Positions 18,767-27,275 of a stretch of 64,000 bases of DNA are shown here, piece after piece (positions within the stretch are counted from its first letter, which is position 1; every line of letters starts with the position of its first letter). Below the pieces are notes generated by a model. The model made no database searches. It was not told where the DNA came from and worked only from the letters and a program-made list of their open reading frames with translations. Both the position numbers and the translations under genes were made by a program. Source of the stretch: Bradyrhizobium sp. MOS002 (lineage in GTDB: Bacteria > Pseudomonadota > Alphaproteobacteria > Rhizobiales > Xanthobacteraceae); NCBI RefSeq assembly GCF_003020115.1, contig NZ_PYFX01000005.1, forward strand, positions 372,001 to 436,000, written 5' to 3'.

Positions 18767-19408
18767 TCAGGTCCGGGCCCAGCTTGCCAATGCCCCCTCG
18801 GCTCCGGCCGGGTCTTCCTTGATGCGGTAGATCGTCTGTCGGCTCAATCCTGTCGCTGCGGCGATCTGCCCGACGCCTGCCGACTGCTCCAACATGTTGC
18901 GGACCACTTCGAGCTGATCCTTGTCGAAGGTTGGCTTCCGCCCTCGATACTTCATCTCGCCCGCCGTTGCCTTGGCGAGTGCGATGCCCCCGCGCTGCGC
19001 TTCTTTGATGGCTTCGGCATTGGCCTGTGCGGTGGCAGCCATGAACGCAATGAGCGCGTCTCGGACGGCTTGCTGCATCGGGTCCTTGGTTGCGCCGTCG
19101 AAGGTGAGCCCGTTGATCACCGTGCGGATCACAACGCCGCGCCGCATGAACTCCCTGATGGCGTCGCAAACGTCACCGTAGTTGCGCCCGAGGCGGTCGA
19201 TCCAGCGCACGACGAGAGTGTCTCCGCTGCGGAGAATGTCGAAAAGGCGCTTGCCCTCAGGACGTTCTGCGAGGCGAGTGCTGACCCCCGAGACGCCATG
19301 GTCCGCGACGACGCGGTCGATCTTGAAGCCCGCCGCCTCCGCTCCGATCCGCTGATGCTCGACGGTCTGGTCGGTGGTGGAAACTCGCGCGTAGAAGATC
19401 GTAGCCAT
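18767..19408 (-). CDS. Small serine recombinase (resolvase/invertase family)
   Basis: 213 aa. The catalytic domain begins MATIFYARVSTTDQ, with the nucleophile serine at residue 10 (RVS motif), and contains VRWIDRLGRNYGD and the helix E region MAATAQANAEAIKEAQRGG. The C-terminal helix-turn-helix is VGQIAAATGLSRQTIYRIKED. This is the size and layout of Tn3/Hin-type resolvases. A palindromic array directly upstream (19422-19533) looks like its res site and promoter. It may resolve island multimers or act as an invertase; no invertible segment was found. Confidence 0.92.
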   Translation of the reverse strand: MATIFYARVSTTDQTVEHQRIGAEAAGFKIDRVVADHGVSGVSTRLAERPEGKRLFDILRSGDTLVVRWIDRLGRNYGDVCDAIREFMRRGVVIRTVINGLTFDGATKDPMQQAVRDALIAFMAATAQANAEAIKEAQRGGIALAKATAGEMKYRGRKPTFDKDQLEVVRNMLEQSAGVGQIAAATGLSRQTIYRIKEDPAGAEGALASWART

Positions 19409-19421
19409 GGATCGCCTCTGT

Positions 19422-19533
19422 TGTCCGCTAGGGTGTCGTCCGTTGCCTCTCATGTCCGTTGACCGAAGTCAACCCTAGCGGACACATTTTTAGGTGCTCT
19501 GGAATTGTCCGCACGGGCATACCCATGCGGACA
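19422..19533. promoter_or_regulatory. Candidate res site / operator of the island 1 resolvase
   Basis: An array of TGTCCG half-sites. TGTCCGCTAGGGT (19422-19434) is a perfect 13-bp inverted repeat with ACCCTAGCGGACA (19472-19484). GTTGAC-CGAA-GTCAAC is at 19458-19473. TGTCCGCA (19506-19513) is inverted with TGCGGACA (19526-19533). The span of about 112 bp and position just upstream of the resolvase gene match three-subsite res regions of Tn3-type systems. Binding is inferred. Confidence 0.55.
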
Positions 19534-19893
19534 CCAACGTGCCCCTTCTATCTGCTGAAACGAGCGCGGGCGTCGCCCATTCGAGCGACCCGTCCAGTTC
19601 CTTCCAGCACGGGTGAGCGTCAAGTCGAGCCCGGCACGGGGGAACTGGGCCACAGAAAGCCGCTCGATGTGGCCTTCACAGTTTTCTGCTAAAAATCCGG
19701 GGCTTTCGAGCGTGCTGTTCTGAAGACCGCAACCGGACGCCAGGGTCGGAACGCAGCCCGAACCACCTCCCAATCGACGGCTCCGGCTCCCCGAGACCAG
19801 GGGTCCGCACCCAAAAACGCTGCGCTGCAAAGGGGATGGCGTGTAGATTGTTCAATGGAGTGTTCAATCTGAACAGAACTCACGCTAACTCCT
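19534..19893. other. Gap without a supported gene
   Basis: About 360 bp between the res-like array and the ParB-like gene. Open frames here overlap other frames and show no recognisable motif. Probably holds the downstream end of the ParB-like transcript. Confidence 0.5.
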
Positions 19894-20664
19894 TCAGAAG
19901 TCAGTGTTTTCTTGTTCTTGCTCAAGGGCGCTCCATGGGCCTGTCTGTTCCATCTTCGCCAGCACCGCTCGTGCATGGACGAGCAGTCGTGACCGGTCCT
20001 CTGGCCGCATTGATCGCGCTTCGTTGAGGGCCGTATCCAGGCTTTCCTTTGCGTGTTCCAGAGGCGTTTGACCGTATCCCCAATGAGGGCCGTTGTTGTT
20101 CTTGCAGTTAGCTGGGTCGGGGCCATCGCCCATAGCTCGGTAGATTGCGGGGTAGTGTACGCGCATCCAGTTTCTAATGGTCGTGTGTGCCACTGAGTTC
20201 TCAAGGTCCTCTGCAATCTCGCGATACGACTTGTAGCCTCGGCGTTTCCTGTGAAGGTTAGAGCTGATGTAGGCACGGAAGACGTTCAGTAACTCCGATT
20301 TTTTGAGGGGAAGCCCGTGCATTAGGTTCGCTCGCGCCGCCGCCCATTGCGCTTCGTCCTCGGTTGCCTCGAAGACTTCGGCTTCGACCGTCGCAGCGCC
20401 GATGCCCTTCAAGGCTTGCAGCCTGTGCCAGCCATCTACAAGCAGAAGAGTGCCTCCGACGTTCGCGACCGTGATCGGGGGCATTTGGCCACCGGAGCGG
20501 AAGATGGTCACGTACCGGCTCACCGTCGCCTGATCTAACTTGGTGCGCACCTGCCAGTGCTTACGCGCCAGGATGTCCCGGATCGCCAGGGTGCGAACTC
20601 GATTTGCCTGCGGAGACGCGACAGGCTCGCGAATGATGATGTTCATGTCGTTCTGTTCTCGCAT
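19894..20664 (-). CDS. ParB-like N-terminal (ParB/sulfiredoxin-fold) protein
   Basis: 256 aa (ATG 20664; MNIIIREP at 20646 is an alternative). The N-terminal part has the ParB core: MPPITVANVGGTLLLVDGWHRLQALKGIG, with the GWHR variant of the box usually written as GxxR. A helical region KSYREIAEDLENSVAHTTIRNWMRVHYPAIYRAMGD is HTH-like. The C-terminus is charged and polar. Solitary ParB-like proteins of this type in mobile elements may act as regulators or nuclease-like CTP switches, but no partner ParA is present. The role is unknown. Confidence 0.75.
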   Translation of the reverse strand: MREQNDMNIIIREPVASPQANRVRTLAIRDILARKHWQVRTKLDQATVSRYVTIFRSGGQMPPITVANVGGTLLLVDGWHRLQALKGIGAATVEAEVFEATEDEAQWAAARANLMHGLPLKKSELLNVFRAYISSNLHRKRRGYKSYREIAEDLENSVAHTTIRNWMRVHYPAIYRAMGDGPDPANCKNNNGPHWGYGQTPLEHAKESLDTALNEARSMRPEDRSRLLVHARAVLAKMEQTGPWSALEQEQENTDF

Positions 20665-20951
20665 GTTCGGGGATGCAGAGCCCCACCCAGAGACCCCGTC
20701 CCGAACGGCGGCCTGTGAGAGCAGCCAACGAAGACCTCTGAGGGGGGACCCACCAGCCCACCCGTGGCACTAATAGTGGTGCGACGAGGCGTTCTAGGGG
20801 GAGAAGTGCAACCTAATCGGAGACGTCAACATCTTGTGGGTCAGCATCCGGCGTGATGGCGATTGCGACTTGCTGCCGGGTACTCCAGGTTGCCCGGGGC
20901 GCGTCGTCATTCGGTAAATGTCAGAGCGCCAGTGACAGGGGGAATACCGCG

Positions 20952-21539
20952 ATGTCGATTTCGGGGGCGTACTACGTGTACATGTTGAAGGACCCGCGAA
21001 CGTCACCGGCCAAGCCGTTCTACGTCGGCAAGGGCGTTGGCACCCGTGCCTGGGACCATCTGCTGTATCCAGATGACACGCTCAAAGGGAGGCGCGTCGC
21101 GGAGATCAAGGGGGCCGATCAAGATGTCTTGGTGACGTTGATCAGCGAGGATTTGTCAGAGACGCAGGCGCTTCGGATCGAAGCGGAGCTGATTGCGGCG
21201 CTCGGAACGGAAGCCTCTGGCGGGCTGCTAACCAATTCTGTTCTGCCTTCGGGGCGGAACGGAAAGAGCAGGCCAAACCTTACGGTGCCAATGGGAGCGC
21301 CTGAAAAGGCTCAGCTTGGACTGACGCTCCTCAAGGGTGCAGTTCTGGAACTTGCTCAAGCAAACTCCAAGGGGATCACCAATTCCGAAGCATGCCACGC
21401 GCTGGGTTTGCACAGTAACTACGGGGGAGGAAGCAAGGACTATCTGAGCTGGAGCGTACTCGGCTTGCTGATGCAGGAGGGCCGACTGAAGCGAATGGAC
21501 AAGCTCGGCAAGGGCCGCCACGTCGCTCAGGTCCGTTGA
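20952..21539 (+). CDS. GIY-YIG nuclease-domain protein (COG3680-like)
   Basis: 195 aa. The N-terminal GIY-YIG core is AYYVYMLKDPRTSPAKPFYVGKGVGTRAWDHL, with the YVY...YVGKG signature and the conserved arginine, and an acidic residue in ETQALRIEAELIAALGT as the metal ligand candidate. This spacing resembles the COG3680/LEM3-type GIY-YIG group. The C-terminal half (about residues 110-195) looks helical, with no named domain. It lies 80 bp upstream of vsr on the same strand and so may be part of the restriction module. Active-site identity is an inference from the motif. Confidence 0.78.
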   Translation: MSISGAYYVYMLKDPRTSPAKPFYVGKGVGTRAWDHLLYPDDTLKGRRVAEIKGADQDVLVTLISEDLSETQALRIEAELIAALGTEASGGLLTNSVLPSGRNGKSRPNLTVPMGAPEKAQLGLTLLKGAVLELAQANSKGITNSEACHALGLHSNYGGGSKDYLSWSVLGLLMQEGRLKRMDKLGKGRHVAQVR

Positions 21540-21619
21540 GCTGGGTACAGCAGTCCACAAGGCTTTGCAGCCCGATGGTGCTCCTGTATCCTCGTAGGGT
21601 GATTTGCGGTTGGTGAGGC

Positions 21620-22024
21620 ATGGACACACTGACACCGGCAGGGCGCAGCGAGCGCATGTCGCGCGTCAAGAACAAGAATACCGCCGTGGAGTGGCGCGTC
21701 AGGCGGCTCATTCACGGGCTCGGGTATCGCTACCGGCTTCATCGGACGAACTTGCCAGGTAAGCCCGATTTGGTCTTCGCGTCGCGCCGGAAGGTGATCT
21801 TCGTGCATGGTTGTTTTTGGCACATGCATTCGGCCTGCAAGCTGGCCCGGATGCCGAAGTCTCGGCTGGAGTTCTGGCAACCCAAGCTGGAGAGGAACCG
21901 GGAGAGAGACCGGCAAGTGCAGTGTGATTTGAAGAAGTTGAATTGGGAGGCGATGGTGATCTGGGAGTGCGAACTTCGTGACGAAGAAAAGCTCGCCGGA
22001 CGTATCCATGCCTTCCTTGCTTGA
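21620..22024 (+). CDS. vsr: Very short patch repair endonuclease
   Basis: 134 aa Vsr, which nicks 5' of the T in T:G mismatches left by deamination of 5-methylcytosine. Signatures: MSRVKNKNTAVEWRVRRLIH, GKPDLVFASRRKVIFVHGCFWHMHSACKLARMPK (metal-binding Asp in the PDLVF motif and the GCFWH box), KLERNRERDRQV and AMVIWECEL. The gene ends 16 bp before the ATG of the cytosine methyltransferase, the usual pairing of a C5 methylase with its repair enzyme. Confidence 0.94.
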   Translation: MDTLTPAGRSERMSRVKNKNTAVEWRVRRLIHGLGYRYRLHRTNLPGKPDLVFASRRKVIFVHGCFWHMHSACKLARMPKSRLEFWQPKLERNRERDRQVQCDLKKLNWEAMVIWECELRDEEKLAGRIHAFLA

Positions 22025-22039
22025 GGGGTGGGGGGAAGC

Positions 22040-23254
22040 ATGCTCAAGGCGGTTGAACTGTTCGCTGGCGCAGGCGGGCTCGGAATGGGCATCGCGTTGG
22101 CGGGGTTCGAGGCGCTGGCCGTGGTGGAATGGGACCGCTGGGCTTGCGACACGATTAGGGAGAACGGTCAACGCGGCTACCCCCTTGTGAAGGGTTGGCC
22201 GCTCTTCGCTGGCGATGTGCGGTCATTTGATCTCGGCACTCTCCCGGTCGGCATTGATCTGGTTGCTGGCGGACCTCCCTGTCAGCCGTTCTCAATGGGC
22301 GGCAAGCATCGCGCACACGATGACGATCGGGACATGTTCCCCACGATGGTGGATGTTGTTCGGAGACTGCAGCCCCGAGCGTTCATAGTCGAGAATGTGA
22401 AGGGCCTGACCCGGCCCACATTCGCCAATTATTTTCAGTACATCCTTCTTCAGTTCGAGTTCCCCGAGGTCGCCCGGAAGCGCGACGAAGAGTGGGCCGA
22501 TCACCTGAAGCGCCTGCAGCGACAGAAGACCTCGGGCCGGCGGACCGGACTGAGCTACAACGTCGTTGCGACGCTCGCGAACGCCGCGAACTTCGGAGTG
22601 CCCCAGCGACGAGAGCGCGTGTTCATCGTCGGATTTCGCGAGGACCAAGATGTCAAATGGTCCTTTCCCAAAGAAACGCACTCGGCTGATGCGCTGATGG
22701 TCGATCAATGGGTGACCCAGGACTACTGGGAGCGTCATCGCATTGGCCGCAAAGCCCGGCCCCCCATGCCGCCGTCGCTTGCTGGACGGATCGAGGAGCA
22801 GCGACAGCTAAACCTACGCGCCAATGTGGTACGCGCTCCTTGGGTCACCGTGCGCGATGCCATTCAGGGCTTGCCCGACCCGGAGCGTCTTCGAGGAGAA
22901 GCGCGCTACCACAACCATCGCTACCAGTCGGGAGCACGCTCGTATCCCGGTCACACAGGCAGCCCTCTCGATTTGCCTGCGAAAACTCTGAAGTCCGGCG
23001 TTCACGGTGTGCCGGGCGGCGAGAACATGATGGTAAGGGACGACGGGACGGTGCGCTACTTCACCGCCCGAGAGGCCGCACGACTGCAAACGTTTCCCGA
23101 TGGTTACGTGTTTCATGGTGCGTGGAGCGAGATCATGCGGCAACTGGGTAACGCGGTCCCAGTGGCTCTGGCTCGAATAGTGGCCGCTAGCGTCGCTGAA
23201 AAGCTGTTGCAGGCCGACATGCTCAGACAGGTCAGAGCGGCGGGCCGGGCGTGA
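22040..23254 (+). CDS. DNA (cytosine-5-)-methyltransferase
   Basis: 404 aa C5 methyltransferase. Motif I is ELFAGAGGLGMGI, motif IV with the catalytic cysteine is VAGGPPCQPFSMGG, motif VI is FIVENVKG, motif VIII is FGVPQRRERVFIVG, and motif X is MRQLGNAVPVALA. ATG at 22040 has a GGGGAAGC ribosome site; an upstream in-frame ATG at 22028 is less well placed. The target-recognition region lies between motifs VIII and IX. The stop overlaps the GTG of the Eco29kI-like endonuclease by 4 bp, so the pair is translationally coupled. Confidence 0.95.
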   Translation: MLKAVELFAGAGGLGMGIALAGFEALAVVEWDRWACDTIRENGQRGYPLVKGWPLFAGDVRSFDLGTLPVGIDLVAGGPPCQPFSMGGKHRAHDDDRDMFPTMVDVVRRLQPRAFIVENVKGLTRPTFANYFQYILLQFEFPEVARKRDEEWADHLKRLQRQKTSGRRTGLSYNVVATLANAANFGVPQRRERVFIVGFREDQDVKWSFPKETHSADALMVDQWVTQDYWERHRIGRKARPPMPPSLAGRIEEQRQLNLRANVVRAPWVTVRDAIQGLPDPERLRGEARYHNHRYQSGARSYPGHTGSPLDLPAKTLKSGVHGVPGGENMMVRDDGTVRYFTAREAARLQTFPDGYVFHGAWSEIMRQLGNAVPVALARIVAASVAEKLLQADMLRQVRAAGRA

Positions 23255-23898
23255 GCGAGTTCACCCCTTACAATCCACTGGACAAGCGAAATCTCGCCGC
23301 AAGCGTCGCGGAGGCGCTTTTAGAGCGCAAGCCTCGTCCACTCGGCGATGTTCCGAGGTTCGATGGGGCTGGCATCTACGCGATCTACTATTTCGGCGAT
23401 TTCCTAGCCTACGCAGCGATTGCCGCCGCCAATTCAAAGGGTGAGTTGACGGTGCCGATCTACATCGGGAAGGCCGATCCTGCTGGCGGCCGGAAGGGGG
23501 GTGGCGGGCTGGACAGCGAGCCTGGCGAAGCACTCTGCAAAAGGGTGCGCGAACATGCGAGGAGCGTCCGAGGCGTAGACAACTTGAACATCGAGCACTT
23601 CGCCTGTCGCTTGTTGGTAGTTGAAGAACAGTGGATCGGGCTCGCGGAGGCGCTGCTTATCGCCAAGTTCTCGCCTGTCTGGAACACGCTGGTTGACGGG
23701 TTTGGCAACCATCCGCCGGGCAAGGGGCGACATGCTGGCATGAAGCCGCGTTGGGACGTGCTGCACCCCGGGCGGCCGGGCTTCGACCAGTTACAGCCGA
23801 GGGCCGAAAACGCCCAGCAGATCGCAGACGAGGTGGAGGCGTACCTGCGTTCGGTCGTCCCTCCGACACCTCCAAAACTGCTCGCCGGAGACGATTGA
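23251..23898 (+). CDS. Eco29kI-family type II restriction endonuclease (GIY-YIG)
   Basis: 215 aa starting at GTG 23251. The GIY-YIG core is GAGIYAIYYFGDFLAYAA with VPIYIGKADPAGGRKGG about 50 residues on, then KRVREHARSV. The C-terminal half has the Eco29kI-type features FACRLLVVEEQWIGLAEALLIAKFSPVWNTLVDGFGNHPPGKGR and WDVLHPGRPGF. Eco29kI cuts CCGCGG. The recognition sequence of this enzyme is inferred, not shown. It is coupled to the methyltransferase, forming a type II restriction-modification system. Confidence 0.9.
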   Translation: MSEFTPYNPLDKRNLAASVAEALLERKPRPLGDVPRFDGAGIYAIYYFGDFLAYAAIAAANSKGELTVPIYIGKADPAGGRKGGGGLDSEPGEALCKRVREHARSVRGVDNLNIEHFACRLLVVEEQWIGLAEALLIAKFSPVWNTLVDGFGNHPPGKGRHAGMKPRWDVLHPGRPGFDQLQPRAENAQQIADEVEAYLRSVVPPTPPKLLAGDD

Positions 23899-23948
23899 AC
23901 TCCCCAGTCTTCGTACCACAACCGCCATTGCGGGTCGGACACACGACT

Positions 23949-23956
23949 GGTACACA
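23949..23956 (+). promoter_or_regulatory. GGTACACA octamer near the right end of island 1
   Basis: Matches the two octamers next to the island 1 integrase (15896, 15909) and lies about 60 bp inside the right-hand att repeat, as arm-type sites usually do. Confidence 0.4.
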
Positions 23957-24018
23957 ACCGCTCATTGACGGCGAGAAATCCCAAGCGATTTCAACGATCA
24001 ACCTGTGTCCAGGTCCAA

Positions 24019-24035
24019 TCCTTTCCTGGGCACCA
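24019..24035 (+). repeat. Attachment site core, copy 2 (island 1 / island 2 junction)
   Basis: TCCTTTCCTGGGCACCA, identical to the tRNA-Leu 3' end. The preceding bases (CCAA) differ from the tRNA, so only the core was copied. It is not a tRNA gene. Confidence 0.9.
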
Positions 24036-24102
24036 TACTTTTCTGCATGCCAAACAAATCCAGATAGATAAGCCCGATCAGAGTGTTGCGTTGGCCCCGA
24101 CT

Positions 24103-24123
24103 GTGTAACAATGGGGTGTAACA
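24103..24123 (+). promoter_or_regulatory. GTGTAACA pair upstream of the island 2 integrase
   Basis: GTGTAACA at 24103-24110 and 24116-24123. The same octamer is at 34711-34718 and a partial GTGTAA at 34760, near the right end of island 2. These look like arm-type or autoregulatory sites of the island 2 integrase; inferred from position. Confidence 0.4.
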
Positions 24124-25782
24124 TTGCTGTTCAGGGTTGTTCGGCCGATGCGCCGGGACGGGTCTCAAAACAAGTGGTTCGCTCAGCGCATCCCCGCTGA
24201 TGTCCGCCGCAAAGTAATCGGTGTCGAACTCGCAATCCCGCTGGGCGATAGCTTCGTTTTCGTGACGCCCAGCGAGAGCACCCAAGCCATTCGTTTCTCC
24301 CTCCGCACTGCCGATCCCAGTGAGGCCAAGACGCTTAACGCCATTGCGGCGGCCTATCTGGAGGGCGTCTGGCAAGCTCTCCGCAATGATGCCCCCGTGC
24401 ATCTGAGCCACCGACAGGCGACGGCCTTGGCGGGCGAACTCTATCGCGTTTGGGCGGACAGCGAGAGCCGCGCCCGGAGTGTCGCCATGGTGCACACGCC
24501 CGGAGTTGGCTGGGCGCCGGATACCGACAGCCAGGACGAGCAGGAAGTGCAATGGGCGGCCGTTGTCGCGATGTGGGAGAAGGTCGGCAAGGATGGCGAC
24601 CCCAAGCACTTGGAGAAGCCGCTTGGCCCTATTGTGGACCGCCTCTTGCTGACCAAGGGCATTCGCCGCGTGGACAGCGAATCGCGCGCCATGTTGCTTG
24701 TCGCTTTTTGGATGGCTCTGCGAGACGCCTTCATGAGCCGTCAGCGCAATGCGGGAGGGGATTATTCGTCGGACCCCAAGGCCGCCCGCTTCCCGGACTG
24801 GCAGCCGCCTGAAGGTGCGCCAAAAGAGAAGCTGAAGCGCGGAACCCCCAAGCATTCCCTCACCGGGCTGGTCGAGGACTGGTGGAAGGAAGCCAAGCGG
24901 GCCGGTCGCAAGCAGAGCACCTATGAAAGCTATCGCAACTCGATGGCGCGACTGGTGACATTCCTGAAGCACGACACGGCGAGCCGGGTGACGCCCGAGG
25001 ACATCGTTCGCTTCAAGGACTACCGCGTGCAGAGCGGCGTGAGCCCCAAGACCGTGAAGGACAGTGACCTTGCGGGGATGAAGACCGTGTTTGGCTGGGC
25101 CGTGGTCAATCGCCGGCTGTCCAGCAATCCGGCCGAAGGGATCACCATCAAGGTCGGCAAGTCGCGCAAGCTCAGGCCAAAAGGGTTCTATGATTCCGAG
25201 GCTATTGCAATCCTGAAGCATGCCCGCGAGTTCGTGCCCGGCCGGGAAGCCCCTAAGCTGGCAGCGGCCAAGCGGTGGGTGCCGTGGCTATGCGCCTTCA
25301 CGGGCGCCCGCGTGGGCGAGATGATCCAGCTTCGCAAGGAGGACGTTCGGCGCGAGGGGAAGCTCTGGGTGCTGCATGTGACGCCCGAGGCCGGGCCGGT
25401 GAAAACGGACGAAGCGCGTGATGTCGTGCTCCATCGGCAAGTCATCGAGGAAGGCTTCTTGGCGTTCTTTGAGAAGGTGAAGGGCGGCTATCTGTTCATT
25501 GACCCCAAGGCCGGCGAGTTAGGCGTGCGCAACGCGGTGAAGACGGCGCGTAACAAGGTCAATGAGTTCGTGCGTGAGGTGGTGAAGGACAAGAACGTTG
25601 ATCCAAGCCACGGCTGGCGCCATCGCTTCAAGACTGTGGGCATTGATCAGGGCGTCGAGATGCGCGTTCTGGATGCCATTCAGGGGCATGCTCCGCGTAA
25701 TGTCTCGGAGGGCTATGGGGACGTCACCATTAAGGCAAAGGCGAACGCCATCGCAAAGTTCCCGTCCATCGATGTCTCATAA
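24124..25782 (+). CDS. Tyrosine site-specific integrase of island 2
   Basis: 552 aa, starting at TTG 24124 (MLFRVVRPMRRDGS), which aligns with the island 1 integrase. The core-binding domain spans about GLVEDWWKEAKRAGRKQSTYESYRNSMARLV. The two proteins share the VSPKTVKDSDLAGMKTVFGWAVVN region. Catalytic residues are R in AFTGARVGEMIQLR, H-x-x-R in HGWRHRF, the histidine of IQGHAPR, and the Tyr of SEGYGD. It sits about 90 bp from the att copy and points into the island, as expected for a tRNA-integrating element. Confidence 0.92.
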   Translation: MLFRVVRPMRRDGSQNKWFAQRIPADVRRKVIGVELAIPLGDSFVFVTPSESTQAIRFSLRTADPSEAKTLNAIAAAYLEGVWQALRNDAPVHLSHRQATALAGELYRVWADSESRARSVAMVHTPGVGWAPDTDSQDEQEVQWAAVVAMWEKVGKDGDPKHLEKPLGPIVDRLLLTKGIRRVDSESRAMLLVAFWMALRDAFMSRQRNAGGDYSSDPKAARFPDWQPPEGAPKEKLKRGTPKHSLTGLVEDWWKEAKRAGRKQSTYESYRNSMARLVTFLKHDTASRVTPEDIVRFKDYRVQSGVSPKTVKDSDLAGMKTVFGWAVVNRRLSSNPAEGITIKVGKSRKLRPKGFYDSEAIAILKHAREFVPGREAPKLAAAKRWVPWLCAFTGARVGEMIQLRKEDVRREGKLWVLHVTPEAGPVKTDEARDVVLHRQVIEEGFLAFFEKVKGGYLFIDPKAGELGVRNAVKTARNKVNEFVREVVKDKNVDPSHGWRHRFKTVGIDQGVEMRVLDAIQGHAPRNVSEGYGDVTIKAKANAIAKFPSIDVS

Positions 25783-25909
25783 GTCATCGCTGTCTGACAA
25801 GCCATAAGGGCCTGCGAACACGAGTGGGACCGCAACCCCGCCCCAAATCGGAAATTCGGACCGACGCCACTTCATAAGAAGGAGTGCGGAGACTGCCAGC
25901 GAGGACGCC

Positions 25910-26149
25910 TCAATGCGCGGCAACGTGTTCAATCTCGAAGCGAAGCACTACGCGGAGAATAGAGCGCAAGTCGTCTCGGACTTCAATCATCAAGATACGG
26001 ACCACCGAACCCGGTAACACGTCCTTGGCGAAATCTGCCATGGCTTCGGACGCCGCAATCTTGACCTGTTCAAAGGTGGCGATTTCCACCCCCTCAACGT
26101 CAGGGATGAAGTCGTCATTGTCGCGGGTATCGAAGTAGTAGCGGGCCAT
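25910..26149 (-). CDS. DUF6894 family protein
   Basis: 79 aa starting MARYYFDTRDNDDFIPDVEGVEIATFEQVKIAASEAMADFA, a pattern found in small proteins common in Rhizobiales. The ribosome site is GGAGG about six bases before the ATG at 26149. The function of the family is not established. It is divergent from the Crp/Fnr gene. Confidence 0.8.
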   Translation of the reverse strand: MARYYFDTRDNDDFIPDVEGVEIATFEQVKIAASEAMADFAKDVLPGSVVRILMIEVRDDLRSILRVVLRFEIEHVAAH

Positions 26150-26363
26150 GACAGAACCTCCGGGCAGCGGAGGCAACCAATGTCGTTACGACCAAGTTCC
26201 TAAATCCGCTCGGGGAAAGGCGATGAACCTTCCAGCGGTGTTTTACGTTGAAACTAGTGCCGCTTTCTGCGTTGATACCACATCACCGGCCGAGGCTTAG
26301 CCCGTAGGCGCCGGTGGCAGAGAGACCCGTTGCGCTCCCGCCTGCAAAGGAAGGGAGCGGTCG

Positions 26364-27131
26364 ATGCCGCACCAAGTGCTAATTGCGCGTTTGCTGGCCG
26401 GTGCCGGCTTGACCGAGCAGGATCAGGCGAGGCTCCGAAGCATGCCTCATACGAGTCGGACGTTCAAAAACCGGGATATCGTCCTTCGGCAAGGGGACAC
26501 GCCTGTTCAATGCGCCGTGGTGATGAGCGGCTGCCTGATACGTCAAAGGGTTGTGCGCGAGCGCAACCAGATATCGTCCTTCTACCTTCCCGGCGATATG
26601 CCTGATCTTCACACCTTGCATCTGCCTGTTATGGATCACGAGCTTTGCAGCGTGGGCACCTCCACCCTGGCATTCATACCGCATTCGCACCTCCGGCCGA
26701 TGCTCATCGACTTTCCGGGCCTAACCAATGCCTTGTGGCGCGAGACTCTTGTCCATGCAGCGATCCACCGCGAATGGGTCGAAAATCTCGGCTCGAGGAG
26801 AGCACTTCCGAGAGTCGCCCATCTTTTATGCGAGCTTGCCACCCGTCTCGAGGTGGTGGGTTTACTGGAAGATGGCAGCTTTCGTCTCCCGTTCACGCAA
26901 CAGGACTTCGCTGAGGCCTGTGGTCTCTCGACCGTTCACATCAATCGGACAATCCAAGAGTTGAGGCGGATGAACCTCATTGAATGGCGGGGCCACACGG
27001 TGTCGCTGCTTCGACGAAAGGAGCTCGAAACGGTGGCCGACTTCAGCCCGGATTATCTCCATGCGTTTAAAGTCGCAGGTCCATTACACGGGCGCTCGAA
27101 AGGCATCTCCGACCAGTCAGCCATGGCGTAG
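26364..27131 (+). CDS. Crp/Fnr family transcriptional regulator
   Basis: 255 aa. The N-terminal cyclic-nucleotide-binding-like beta roll spans about residues 15-125 (FKNRDIVLRQGDTPVQCAVVMSGCLIRQRV). The C-terminal winged helix contains LPFTQQDFAEACGLSTVHINRTIQELRRMNLIEWRGHTVSLL (HTH_Crp type). It lacks the cysteine cluster of Fnr, so it is not an obvious oxygen sensor. The divergent DUF6894 gene may be a target. Typical of small rhizobial stress regulators; the ligand is unknown. Confidence 0.9.
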   Translation: MPHQVLIARLLAGAGLTEQDQARLRSMPHTSRTFKNRDIVLRQGDTPVQCAVVMSGCLIRQRVVRERNQISSFYLPGDMPDLHTLHLPVMDHELCSVGTSTLAFIPHSHLRPMLIDFPGLTNALWRETLVHAAIHREWVENLGSRRALPRVAHLLCELATRLEVVGLLEDGSFRLPFTQQDFAEACGLSTVHINRTIQELRRMNLIEWRGHTVSLLRRKELETVADFSPDYLHAFKVAGPLHGRSKGISDQSAMA

Positions 27132-27275
27132 GCGATAGGCACGTCGGTTTCGGTTTTATCCGTTGACGCGGCGCTTGCCCCGATTGTCCCGCAAACTGAT
27201 CTTCTCTCGTCTGCATGGCCCGGGTCCACAGGCGATCTCCCGAGACGTCCCGCCTTGCGCAACCAGACAATTTAG

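Noticed and set aside
19689-20276. 195-codon frame overlapping the ParB-like gene
   Set aside because: It is in another frame of the same strand, overlaps coding sequence and shows no motif.
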